Positions 37,601 to 51,700 of a DNA stretch of 64,000 nt are shown here, piece by piece. Made by a program: the position numbers and the translations under genes. The stretch is from NCBI GenBank assembly GCA_963669155.1, contig OZ022589.1, forward strand, positions 11,141,465 to 11,205,464, read 5' to 3'. Within the stretch, counting starts at the first letter, position 1. Each line of letters opens with the position of its first letter. The notes below the pieces were generated by a model. That model had not been told where the DNA came from. It was given only the letters and a program-made list of their open reading frames with translations, and made no database searches. This DNA comes from Arbacia lixula. Lineage: Eukaryota; Echinodermata; Echinoidea; Arbacioida; Arbaciidae.

Positions 37601-39943
37601 TTTGCCGTGATATTTACAATGCTTTTAAGGATCTTCTGACTTTCATAAGTCATGAACATAAGATATGAATGAAATTAGACTTAAAATGAAAGTATTATAT
37701 TTAAAAATACTTTTTGAAGGAAAAGAACACTATTCAGCGATACACAGTACTCTTTACATGTGCCTTAATATCATTACATGTTGTGTCAATCAAAACTGTC
37801 ATAACTAATATGGTATGGGGTGTCAAAATTAATCACCCCTGGTCCCTGTCTGAATAATGAATATATTATGAACGTACAATGCTATTTCTGGTACATGATG
37901 ACAGTACTACGTATGTACAACATTCTTTGTTGATTACCCGGTACATGAAAGTACTGTGTTTTTTATTGTATTATGGCGGTTCTATAACGAAAACACTTCA
38001 TGATTTCTAGTCATTATACATGTAGCTACTAATGTAAAGTACAAAAATACATCTCCTGTACACATTTGCAGAATCCTTTATGTTTCACTATAAAAAAAAT
38101 TGCATATTTGATGCTAAATACAAACAATGATTAATTAACCCTTGATATGCATGATTTTATATCAAAACTGCATGAAAAAATATAGTCCCTGTAGCTAAAA
38201 TTGTGCTAAACCAAAATATAGTGTTTACTTTCTCTCGAGCTACTATTGTCATAATCTGCTCATAGTTCGTACCCCGGTCTACATGAGTGACACATCAGTA
38301 TTTTTACACATCAGCTCACCTCAGCCTAAGAAGAACATGATGCCAAAATGGTCTACAAAGTATAACTTACACAAATCACACGTTAGTGCATAACAATAAC
38401 CAAAGGTTTGGTTTTGGATAGGCACAAATGTTGCAGGAAATTCAGAAATTAATATACATGTTTATACCGTATAAACATGTTTATGTATGTATATAAGTAC
38501 GTATTATGATTATTATGTTGATGGAAATGAGCCGCACAAGATAGATCACAATGGAAAACTGATGAGGAGGCCTTCCTTCAGCAGTGGAGAGAAATAGGAT
38601 AGATAGATAGATGTCGGATTGTAATCCTAAACCAGCAGCTGCATTCCATAGATACATGAAATGGACAAATAAGAAATGATTTTTTGGGGTCGGTAGTTGT
38701 GCCAATTTAAAATGCAAGAGTGATACAATGGAGCTCAACTGAAACTTTCACATTACAGACATTGCACTTGCTTGTGCATGGCTTGAATGCGTGTGGTCTT
38801 GCTTTGATCTACATCAGACAATAGGCCCGTTCACACACAAGGGAAAAAGTGCGATTTAAAAATCGATTTTCTAATCGCGATCAGAATTTCGAAATTTTTT
38901 CCAGTGTGGACAGAAAAATCGCACTAATTACCGCGATCCTAATCGCGATCCAACTCGCACTATTAGTGCGATTTTTCAGAATAATCGCGATTATTTTGCC
39001 AAGCGTCTCTTTGAATCGCGCGCGCGCGAAACTCTATTGGGACAGCGGGGTCAGTCTTCGGTCATGCAAGTTTCGCGCATGCGCAATTTGGCCACTGATC
39101 GTTCTTTCCTTGCTGGGAAGTGCGATTTTTCCCTGTGTATGAACGGTCGAAAAAAAAATCGAAATTTGGATCGCGATTGTAATTTCGATTTCCGGTGTGT
39201 GTGAACGGGCCTAATATCTAGCTTGTTCATTGTATGAATGCTGATGATCTTGCCTTGATATATGGTAGATCAGATGAGTTGAAGTTGGGCTCCTCTGTAT
39301 AAACATTTCCAGTATTTTGCCAATTTGAGGGATGAGTGAAAACTTCATGTTTATTTTGTATATAAAAAGCTATTCAAGGGTGATGCTCGTCGAGCTGATG
39401 CATCTTTATAGACAGGGTGTCTTTAAAGGGAGTGTCGACCCTGAAGGTAATTTGGTTTCAGTCAAAGCAGAAACATGAAAGAAACATATATATGAGTGAA
39501 GGTTTGTCTAAAATCAATCAAAGGATAAGAATGTTATGATCTTTTAAAATCTTGATTTTAAGACGTCACTTGCGAGGTGCTCTTTCAATGTTTCTAATGA
39601 TGGATCAAATGCACAGCTATCATCAACGTTTAAAGTCTGTTTTTTCCCACTTCATGGCATTAGACTGTTCATTTCCTTGGTATGGCTCTCATTTATACTG
39701 TCCTATCATTTGGGTCAATGAAGGTAATGTTCAACACTTTTCTGTCTTCTTTGTTTGATTGTTTCCTCCCATGTGCTGCTAGGTCTCCCACATGGATTCC
39801 TCCCAAAACTGTGAAATTTAGTATTCTCTGGGTCTCTTCTCTTCTCTCCTAGCCACATGACCATGTACCATCTCAGCCTGGTCTTTCTCATCGCCTGTCC
39901 TTTCCTTACCAGGCCCATTGACTGGAGGAAGTCTTTGTTTCTT

Positions 39944-39978
<35 letters not shown>

Positions 39979-42696
39979 AAATGATACCCTAACATATTGC
40001 ATCCTTTTGAGAAACTGACTTTTTAAAAAAAAAAATAGTGCACAAGATAAGGGAGAGCAACTCGCATGTAACGTCACAAAATCAAAACTTCAAACAATTG
40101 TAGCTTTCTTATCCTTTGACGGATTTTCATGAAACCTTCACTAATATGTTTCTTGCATGTTTCTGCTTTTATTACAACAAAACAAAACAAAATTTCAGGG
40201 TGGACTGTCAGTATGAGAACTTGAAGAATGGCTTGCAGAACTCCGATTCCTGTGCGTCAGGAGACTGGGCCCATATCGCAGATTTGAAGAGGCTCTTGGT
40301 CGCTGGTATGCAGAAATGGAAATATTATGTACATTTAATGCTTGATGTGGAATAGAAGCTTGAAAATATGTTGAGTAGAATCAAAGAAAAAGAATCATAA
40401 AAACAAAATTTAGGACAAGTTTGAGAAGAACAACTTGCCTTCCTTCAATGTACAGAGCACAATTACAGGGCTAGTGAATATCTTTTAAAACACAAACATT
40501 GGAACAAGTTTCCATTAAAGGGATTCGTTCACATTGTGACTGATCTCTCCCCCAGTATTTCGCCAAAAATGTTCATATTTTCTCCTCTCAATTTACATAG
40601 TCTCATTAACATTTGACGGGTACATTTACTGTTCAATTTGTTTTTATTATCAAGATATACCCTTGTCGATATTTCACACCAATAATACTCTGTCCACACG
40701 GAGGGCTCTATAATCGGTTTAGCTCCCTCTAGTGGCCATAACTGGTAATGCCATCGAAAAAAAAAACTCTACAAAAACTCTACCATAGTGTGCAGAGAAT
40801 GGTCGGCATGTTCAGTTGATGTCTCATACTCCCTCTACGATCACAGAAATAGAAAGACGTCTTTCTATTTATGTGCCTACGATACAGGATTTCTTTCTCG
40901 CCCGGTGAAAGCACTGAACTTTCTCGTTGAGTGGGTGAAAGCGCGGGGGGCTGGGGGGCTGGGGGGCTGGGGGTGGGTGGGGGGATTCGTCTAACTTGAT
41001 CGGTCGGGCCGCGATGCCCCATTGAATTTGGGAAATTCTCTTGTAGTGTTTCTCCTTGCGTTGGCGGGGTAGCAAGACGTAAGTGCTGGTAACCACACTT
41101 GCCGCACACATTGGTATCGTGTATTGACTGATGGTTACAAAACTTTCGAGCAGGCAAACATGATTCTATTCAACATTTCAAAGTAACTTACGTCATTGTT
41201 TGTGATGGTGTTCAGTGCTCTTGTTCATAAATTAAACGTTGACTGGTAATTGGTATTCCCTTCTCTAAAAATAAAATCTCTTAAAGACTTTGAGTTGAGC
41301 TGAGAGAAGCAGGGTGGTGGAAGTTGGACGAATATTCTGTTATCTTTATTCGCAACTCCAGAACCGTGTCACATAATGCTGGGTATGCGTTTCATAACAC
41401 GCCGTTTGAGACTTTGAGCTGCACATGTCTCGCGATAGTCTAGGTTCTTAGACACATTTTATTAGCCCGAAACCGCGAAGCACAGAGTGTGTCAGTTTCG
41501 TACCGCACTCGATCTGTCAACGCATTCGGACTGATACTTTAGAACCTAGAGTACGCTGGCTCTCGAGTGGTTTGCAAGTTACACCTGCCCGAGCTGCACG
41601 AGATTTTCAAATCCATTCGATTCCACCGTGCTGGCTTGTGCTTGTGATACAGAAATAACTCGAAACGCATATCACCGTTTTATTTTCCCAATTTTCTCAA
41701 GCATCAGAACATGGACCATATACAGAGCAACCGCGCTATGTGACTTAGAGTAAATAGACCTCCCGTTCTCCTCTTGGACATACAATACGCTCCGTTGCTT
41801 GTATTGGTAGCCGAGGCACTAGGCACAACGCAGTCTGTAATAACTGTCTGGTAACACAGACTATGCCCTAGACCCATCCTCGTCCATGCTCCCGTACTGT
41901 GTCCATCATGCACCTTACAGCCTAATAGGCTACAGTGTACACAGAGTGGCGTCTCTGGTGTACTGTAGTTTTTAGGCTGCTTGTATTGTCACTTTCGGTA
42001 CCGGACTGCAGAATATTTTTACTTACCGGAGCAAATTGGCACAATTATGTCAATACTATGTTAATTATCGTATTCATGGACATGATGAATGTTTTGGATG
42101 ACAGATTCGTGCACGAATAAATGAAGTAAAGTTAGTTGATGATACATGTAATTGTTCAAAAAGCTATATACGCTTCATACATGCTTGGTGTGCACGCATG
42201 GAACGATGCGAGCTTCACGCATGATCGAGGACAGAGCCGCGCCGGTCAGCATCGCAGCCGGCCACGGCCTAGTCTAGGTTCTAGACGTATTTTATCAGCG
42301 CTCATTCGTATACACACGCGACGAAACCCAGCCAGAGCAACGATCTGGGTTTCGTCGCGCTGTGTATCGAATGCGGCCGGGCGACTCGGCTGTATACTCA
42401 GGAATGACACAGCCTGAATTTATAGATCCTATACATGTAGCTAACAAAAAGGAAACGGGGAAAGAGTACATATTAATAACCTAGCAAAATGAGACCTTTT
42501 TTATGAGATAAGTATCGTTTCATCGGACACCGGATCAAACTGGGTCCCGACAGCTTCAGCCTGTCACCGCTTCACCACACGATCCGACTCAGGCGAAAAG
42601 TTACAATACCCTTCTAGATAATACATGTATCATTGGTGGCCACTGTCTGAAATATAGACTATATTAATGCCCATTGCCCAACGGCCTACTGTCCAT

Positions 42697-42754
<58 letters not shown>

Positions 42755-45700
42755 GCACCCGGCTTGACCTATCTGACCTGTACCGGCCAGCACTCAATGA
42801 ACTTAAAATAACCCTCCACTGATTCACTTTACCTGTTGTTTCATGTGACCATTCAGGGTGTGTGTGTATCACTGATCTCCCCACTAAGTTAGTGTAGAGA
42901 TCAGTGGTGTGTATGTGTGTAATGGGGAGGTAGTGTTTTATGTGTTTAGTACATGTAGTCGTACCGTACAAAGGAACTGTCCAGGAGGTGGACTATGTCT
43001 GTCCATGGATCCTACAAGGGTCCATATGCTATAATAATTCTTTTCGATTAGGAAGAACCATGGACGTACGCTATGAAGAACGTGGTTTGTTTTTAGTTTG
43101 AAACTAGGTCACGTTCGTGAAAGATGAAGTCTGTATTTTGCGTGCCATAATTTGTTCACCAGGTTACTAATGTTTCAAAATAAAAATTTAAAAAAATTGT
43201 AAATGATTCTAATGTTCAGATGAGCCTCGCATGATGATGTTGGTAACTGCACTTATTGTAAATTTATGACTTCGTTAGACTGAGTCTTGTTTTACAGACC
43301 AGTCTACGTCAGACAAACCGTTGTGGATGGCCCTATATTTTCGCTTGCCGTAGCGGCCATCCAGCAGTTCAGAACAGTATAAAAGTATGTACTAGGGTGC
43401 ATGGACGCGGTATGGCTGCAATACATGTACATGTATTAGCTCTCCTTACGTGTCCACACATTTGCCTACCAGCGACAGATCTCCTTGTTCACTGACCGTG
43501 CTAGGGAAAGAGAGAGAAAGAGAGAGAGAGAGAGAGATACTATGCATACTACACACTGCATGTATGCAGGGCTCTAAAATGTGTTGTGGAGCATACGTGA
43601 ACGGATTTGAGAGAGTTGTTAGGGGGGGGGGGGGGGGGAGGGGAGAATGAGAGAGAGTGAGAGGGAGGAAGAGAGATACAGGGCACTGGTTCAAAATGCG
43701 TTGGTAAAGCATACGTCATGTGAAACGACGAAGGGATTTGAGAGAGATGTGGAGGCGGGGGATAAAGAATGAGAGGGGGGGGGGGGGGAGATAGATAGAG
43801 ATGAAGATACTACATGTATACACAAGCATGATACATGTACATGTATTTATTTCAATATGTACGAAGAGAAAGTGGGTGAGAGAGAGAAATGAAAGAATGA
43901 AGACAGCAACAGAATAGAGCTAAGTTTAATATTTCACATTCAACCTTTCTCGCTTATCTCTCTCTTTCTCTCTCACTCCTCTTTCTGTCAGCTGTACTTT
44001 CTCTCTATTTGTATCTGTCATTTCTCCCCTCATTCCTTCTATCTTTCTCACCCCCATACCCCTTGGCGGTATGTTTATCCCTCATCCCACACGTTTTATT
44101 TCTTTTTCACTTTTTTTTTTCCTTTTTCTTTATCACTCCCTTTCTCACTTCATCCAAAAATGTTCTCTATATCCTAAGCATTTACCCTACTTACTAGGCT
44201 GAGGAGCGCATTGTCACAACCGAGTCTGTTAACAACTATGTCTGGTAATACAGAAGAGGTCGTAATCCCTCTGACTGCCCTGGACCCTCTTCATAGCAGG
44301 GGGAGGAAGAGAGTCCAGGGCAGTCAGAGGGTTTGGGGCCTAGTCTGTATTACCGTACATGGTTGTTAAAAGACTCGATTGAGACAATGCACTCCTCAGC
44401 CTAGTAACTAGGCTACATAAGAATTTAAAGAAGCTTTGCTTCCCAACACACCGATTTTTGAATAAATATAATAAAAAGGCATACAGTACAAAAATGAGGG
44501 AGAAGGGAGAATGAACTGTAAATGTACAGAAGTCTAAATGTATTTTATACGATATATGAACATAACTAGATATATGCACTTCTAAAAATAGAAATGGATG
44601 AAGTGAACAACACTTACACTTGTCACAACAACAATACATGAGTTTGGAAGAGAAATTGGAAGAAAAAACTACAGGGTAGCCCTAATGCATGCAGATAAAT
44701 TTCTTCCCAATGATAAATCTGGAAACTGACTCTGAGCAGAATTATTTTGATTGCCAGATTTGGAGGTTTTGGACGGGTCATTCGAAACCTACAGCCTATG
44801 AATACAATCACTGCATGTCACACTGCACAGTGATACGTTGAGGCAAGCGGCACACAGCTGAGCGAACACTGCAATATCAATGTAGCTCGTGGTTGCTACA
44901 TTGCAAACAGGGATTTTCACTTTTCCTGATGAGGTTTGAGAAGCTGCGACTGTGAGATGTCATACATGTTATTGCAAGGGTATACAGTTTCATGTCTGCA
45001 AATGGGCTACCCTGTCTTTAAGGTGTTGAAAATGATGCAAAATTTAAATAAAATCTGTTTTGTCCCATAATCACATTGTAAAAACATGCCGATTAAAATA
45101 TTTGTGTGTTCATTTATGGACCCCTATATGAGAGTCACTCTTAAGTCCTGCAGCTCTTTAACCATGCCCCTTCTGCTCATTCTCATGGTCCTGAGGGCTC
45201 CAATGTTTTTCTCCTTGAGAACATTGAAGACGACAGGCGCACTGTAGTCCATGATGACACGCGCACTGTAGTCCATGATGACACTCCTTCTCGTCCCATA
45301 GACAGGCTTGGATAGTTCTTCCACTCTCTGGACGGTCATTGAGTTAGCCTTGATGATCTCTGCATTCCTTTCATGGCTTGTGTATGCTTTTCACTTCAAA
45401 CAGAAGTATTGTAATAATGTCTGCTACTCCAAAGCACTAATTTTACCATTTCTTTGGCTTCAAATGGAGCTACTGTTTGAATCCTAGATGTCGTATGATG
45501 GTGAACAAGCTCTTGTTGATCAAGAGGATGCAGCCTGGAGAGTATGAAGCACGATATGCCTCATGATCGGATGGACCTTGAAAAGAGGGACGTATTTTGG
45601 TAGGCTGTTGGAAGCACACTGGTTGATGTCATTCAGGTGGAAAAAGGTGTCTTGAGACTGGTACATGTACCTGAGAGGAATGGTATAAAATGTAGTGGAA

Positions 45701-48700
45701 AAATACATGAACAGTTATTACAATACTTGAAAATGAATTATACAACTCATGTTTGACATATTGATAATTCTTTTTATTCCATGCCAACATTTACAGTTTT
45801 TCAATAGAAAATCAGCGATAATAATATGACACATGCTGCTGAGAGCTTCAAGACTTTTGGTTGTTGATTCTATTCTTTCAATTCACAGAAATTAAACAAG
45901 AAAGGAGGAGAAAGCACATACTATCAAAAGAACAAACAATGTAGATCTAATTAAATGTTCTTTGAATGTTTCCATGGTGAGAGTGTCCTAATAAATACTA
46001 CTTAGAAAATAGTAAAACTTTCGGTAACACCATGTGGTTGTATTCTTTCGGATAATTGGCCCACTTATGGGGTGAAGAAAGGAAAGGAGAGTGAAAAGTG
46101 AAAAAGGGAGATGTGAATTTTGTTATACTTTTTTATAACGCTTACACAAGACTATTTTTAGCTTTAGTTTTCGGTGTTTTAAACCGAAAATAAATGGGAT
46201 GGAATGGAGGTAGAAGAAGAGGGTGGGTGTTGATGAGAGCTGTGAACTAGTCACAAAGTAGTGAAAAAAGAGAAAAGAAAGAAAGAAAAGGAAATGAGAA
46301 AAGTGTAGAAAAGTTATAGTCAGTTCTGCAACTAACTATAGGTTTCTCGAAACATCAAGACTGATACTCCCTCTTTCAAATTTTGAAAGAAACCTATATT
46401 TCACTGTCCTTTCCTTTCTTCACCCCATAAGTGGGCCAATTATCCGAAAGAATACAACCACATGGTGTTACCGAAAATTTTACTATTTTCTAAATAGTAT
46501 TTATTAGAATGTAGATCTACTATTGCACATGCTTGTAAAACATCACATTAAAAATCTCAAAGGATGGGATTGTTTTTTTGTTTTTTTTTATATTTTACAC
46601 ATTTATTTGTTTTCTTTGTGTTGAAACAACATTCTATAAAAGAGATAAAAAGGCTGTCTGCCTATTTGTGGATTATATTATTCAGGTTAGTCTAGTATTG
46701 ATTACCGATTGGTTGAATGCAGTCATGTGTCAGCAAGACAACTCTGTGTGTTGCCCGCTGACGTCATCTTGCCAGTGAACATAACTATGATAATGTTGAT
46801 ACTAGTGTTATCTTTCCCTAGGGAAACATTTTGTAAGCAAGTGAACGCACTGATATGCGCTTCGTTCATCCCCCTTGAAATGCACTGCACCGGGTGTGTT
46901 CTACCGGTCTAGTCTGTGTGTGTATTGATGTGTTGCGTGCGCATTTAAATTAGCCATACAGCCACATGCAGTTGGCGAGGTGGAGTGACTTTATTCCGAC
47001 ACATTTTTCTAGTACATGTACATGTTAGACAACTGTTCGGTCAACTAACCTGAATATTAATATATCAGATGTTAGCTTTGTAGCCTTTGTTGTCATAAAT
47101 ATCACAAAATTTTTCAACCTCAGCATTTTGCTCTGCTGCTTCGGGAACAAAGGTTTACAGACATTCCCTCAGCGCAGTAAAAATTCCCTTGGTATGAACA
47201 TTCTGTAATGTTTCCTCCAGTGGCAGCCAACATCTATAATGTTGTAAGATTTCTGATTTTTTTTTTTAAAAAGTGTGCTTCTGATCTTTAATAAAAAAAA
47301 AGGACAAGTACGTAGGACTGGGATTATTTGTATTTTGATGTGGGACACACACAGAAATAAATAAAATGTCTTCACAATACATGCACTGCCTGTTACATGA
47401 CATCATGGAAAATACAATATCCACCTACAACTCCCCCCCCCCCCCTGCCCCCCCCCCAAAAAAAAAAAAAAAATTACAGAACTGGTCAGAGCACCTACCT
47501 ACATGCCTACATGTATACCACTACATGCTAGACAGGAATAACCGTCTCATTTGGGGCATCCTATAATCATAAATACATTTTTGGACAAACCCCCGAACAG
47601 GTAGGGGCATTCAGAGGAGCCAGATGCAATCTCAGCGGATCTAACGTCCTACAGAGACTGATTTTTCGGTCTACTACATGCTGTCTACATGGAGTTATGT
47701 GAGGGAGGCTTCTAAGTTTATGTCACAGAATTTTTTGTTTATGTAATCAAATTTGTAATGATTTCAACTGTACAGAAATTGTAAGGATATCAATTATTGT
47801 TAATAAGAAAAGCTTGATCCTGTATCGCTACAAGATAGAGTCAATTTCCAGTAAAGAAAATTCACACATCTCGGGGCGAAATCAGTCTCTGTAGTAGTTC
47901 TTCCAATCAAGTACATCCCTCTCATAAGAGTATTGTCATACTACAGGACGTTAGATCCGCTGAGATTGCATCTGGCTCCTATATAATTTCGATTAAAGAA
48001 TGCCCCATATGAGATGGTTATTCCTGTGTAATTAGGCACGTGCAATTGCCAATGCCGAAAACGAGATCTCAAAATTATTTTTTCCTTGACTTTTTTTTTT
48101 TAGTACAATCCAAAAACAGGCTTTGGAGTACACCGAAAAATCAGTGGCCATATTGTGTTATAATCCACTAAGGACCTCTTCGAACACCTACCAATATTTG
48201 CAGGCCGATTCAATGAAATGACGGCATCAGTGATTTTCAAAGGAAATCTTTTGTTCTCAATGCGAAACGTCCTCCCAGACGCACCAAATATAGTGACCTT
48301 GCTTCACCACGCAATTTCCCATTGATACAATAATTTCTGAGTAGGACGTGATTTCATTCGACAAATTCTGTAGTTTATTCATAGAGCTTATAGTATGGCT
48401 ATTGGGTTTATTCCGTTTCTCAACAGGTGGCTTAGATGTAGTATACTATAGACTATATAGTAGACTACTATAGTAGTTCTTTTCCAAAAAGTAATATCGG
48501 CTCACTATACTTGGTCGCCTTCCAGGCCACTATTGTGTACAAGTCTATGGAAAATACACCATCGGTTTATACAGAGTAGTGGCCTCGAAGGAGACCAAAG
48601 AGATAGAGCCCATAGTAGATTACATCTAAGCCACCTGTTGAAAAACGAAATAAACTGTATTTTGTGTTCGACTTGCGTCTGCGCATAGCAGTTGCACACA

Positions 48701-51700
48701 TATTGGCAGAGGAGACGACGCAAGCGCAAGATAGGACATGATTTGAATGCCAGAAAGTGTCCGGGGTAACGAGTCCACTAGTGCTAGTGGCTTCGATCAC
48801 GAGAATGCCAAATCAGTCTCTATTCGGGGCAGGGGGTATGTCAAAAATGTAATTTCGATTAAATAATGCCCCAAATGAGACGATTATTCCTGTCTAGCTT
48901 TGGAGTGCGAGTTTCATGGCATGGCGTTACATTACATTATTTATAGGCTTGAAAAATACCCCCGCAAATGTTTTGTTTTACTAGTACCCCTGCTAGTGGA
49001 TCTTCTTCAAGGAACAATTTTTGGTTCTGATCATGTAGGGCTAGGGCCTTTAGTAGGGGGAAATAACTAAAAACCTAGCGAGGACACTACAGTCCAGTCC
49101 AAATGTGTTTACAATTTACATGATGTAGGTGTAGTGCCTACTAGTACTGGAGTGTACGTTTGATTTTTCACATTTTGCAGGAAAACCTAACAGGCCAGAC
49201 TCGACTCCCGACAGGCCATGCTGAAAATCTGAAAATGAAATACCGCTCGTTCGAGCTCCACTCGACTCATGTAAGACAATATTGCCTGTGATTGCGTAGT
49301 ACAGACTGCAATTATATGACTACTTTATGAAAGAAAGCAACTTACCAAAACACCAATAACCAAGAACTGATATCCAGCAGGATTTTCCGGTGATTTGTCA
49401 AACATTCGCGACAACCTGCAGTGGTGACTGCATACTAATCACGTACAGTATATAAGGTCGATCGACACACTGACGTTGGAGCTGAGCGCCGCTGACTAGC
49501 ATGCTAGCGCTAGTACCCGCGGTATATTAGCCAGGCTGGCCGGCCCGGGGCTTTGCAGTCACCTCGTCTTACGATCAACTCGCACTACACGCGATTCGCC
49601 CCAATTTAGCGAAGTCACTGAAAATATTGTTTCTCCTAAATTGTCACTCTCTGTAAGATATTTTGAAGTTGATAATTATTTCAAAATTTATACAATTATA
49701 AATATACGGCAAATGGATTGCTCAAAGAGCATGGTTCTTCCAACAAAGTTTAGGCCTTATAAACACGGCGCAAATGTATGGCGCATTTGTATTAGGGCGA
49801 GTTGACACGATTCCCACCGATTGTACTCGTGTCGGCTGCTATGTCAAGCTCGTAGAGCTATGCCTGTAGCAGCCCGCACAAATATCAATACATGAACATG
49901 TACTAGGATCAGGCTGTGCGCGCTAATGTACGGCAAGTACAGTGCGGCTGAGCCTTATATAACAGCATAAAAAAATCTAACACCTTTATGAATGATAGCA
50001 AGTTGTAGGGACTCTAAGTTAGTTTATATTAACCTGATACATGTGTCAGTCCTATATTTTTTTTAGCATAACAGTACACATTTCCAATATATGGGGATAT
50101 CCCACTGAACTAGAAAGAACTAGTTCAGTGGGATATCCTCAGCCAGATCTGAACATACCCAGGATTCTGAGACGTGTGAATTTTGATGTAGTTGTACCAT
50201 CGATACGATGACGTGTGCCGTGTGGGGGCGCTCTTGTTTTAGTTTGTTCCGTCATCAAAATATGCGACAGGAGCAACTATCTATTTTTATGCCATTTCAG
50301 ATTTCCTCATGCTTTTTTATTTTATCGTTCATATTTCGATCTGAAAACAATATATATGTTTTAAGAAATGTCATACATCAATATGATATCCATTACAAGT
50401 GTTCAATTCATATTTTTGACAATTTTCACACTATGGATAAGGCGCTTTAACTTGTTGTTTCTACAGAAAGAATTGATGAATATCCCCAGCAGCTAGACTG
50501 GTTAAATTGCTTGGTCACTTTTGAAAGCCTTTATTTTGATTCTGTGGAAATTGCGAAAAAAATTGGGGGAATACACTGACTTAAAGACAGGGTGTCCCCA
50601 TTTGCCAAAGTCATGAAACTGCAGGAAACAACAGTATACCCTAACAATAACATCTATCAAATCGCAGTGTCATAGCTCCACAAACATTTTTAGGAAAAGT
50701 GAAAACTATCCTTGCTAATATTTGAAACGCACCGACCATAGTCTACATTCATAATCATATTTTCCCTGTCAGCGTGCAATGCTGGCATTACTCCCATCGA
50801 AGGCATGCACTATGGAGCTGACCGGTGCTCAAAATCTGCTCAAAATCTAGCGTTCACTTTAATTTCGCTTCAAGTCAGTTCCAGTTCTAGCGTTGGGAGT
50901 GAAGCTGTGATACAGTATCTTCTTCCAATTCCTGTGATTTTTCCAAATTATATTTTTTTGCCCTGCAAATGGGACACTCTGGATTTAAAAGCTCTTCTAC
51001 ATTAAAGACAGTGGAGCTCTATATTGAAATGTAAAATATGGAAAATGGAAAAAAAAATAGTGTATAAGAACTTTCCACTCAGTACTAGTGAAGGTAATTG
51101 CCTTTGAGCGGAATTACATTGAGAGTTAATTTTTAGAGTACGTTTTGGGCGGGTGGTGCAAGACCTCTGTGGTTCCTGTAGCCTGAAGGCTGAGACTGCA
51201 TAACGTGGCTCCCCGCTCCACACGGACCGTGCAAAGGTCAGTGATTGTCTGCGGTAATGCAAGCAGTGTGTGCAACGCGAAAATCACACCGCTGCTCACT
51301 ACAATACATTATATATGAATGTAGACTGTGGTCGCTCTGTGTCAAACATAAACTCTGGTCGCTGGGTTTCAGACATAGACAAGGATAGTTTTTAACTTTT
51401 CCTGAAAATGTTTGTGAAGCCTTGACTGAAATTTCAAAAATGTTGTCATTTATGTATACTTTCTAGTTTTAATGACTTCTGTAAAAGGACTGCCTTGTCT
51501 TTTATACGGTACATGACTTCTCCCATACTTACTTGTCCCTCTACGACACTTTGTGAGGCCATCTTGCCTAGCCGTTCCTCGATTTTTAGAGTCTTCAGCA
51601 AAATCACCACAACAATTATCACAAGAATAATCACAAGAATAATCACAAGAATAAAGTTTAACAGTGGTAGCCCTCTCCCCCTCCCCAATTTGCTTCCTTT

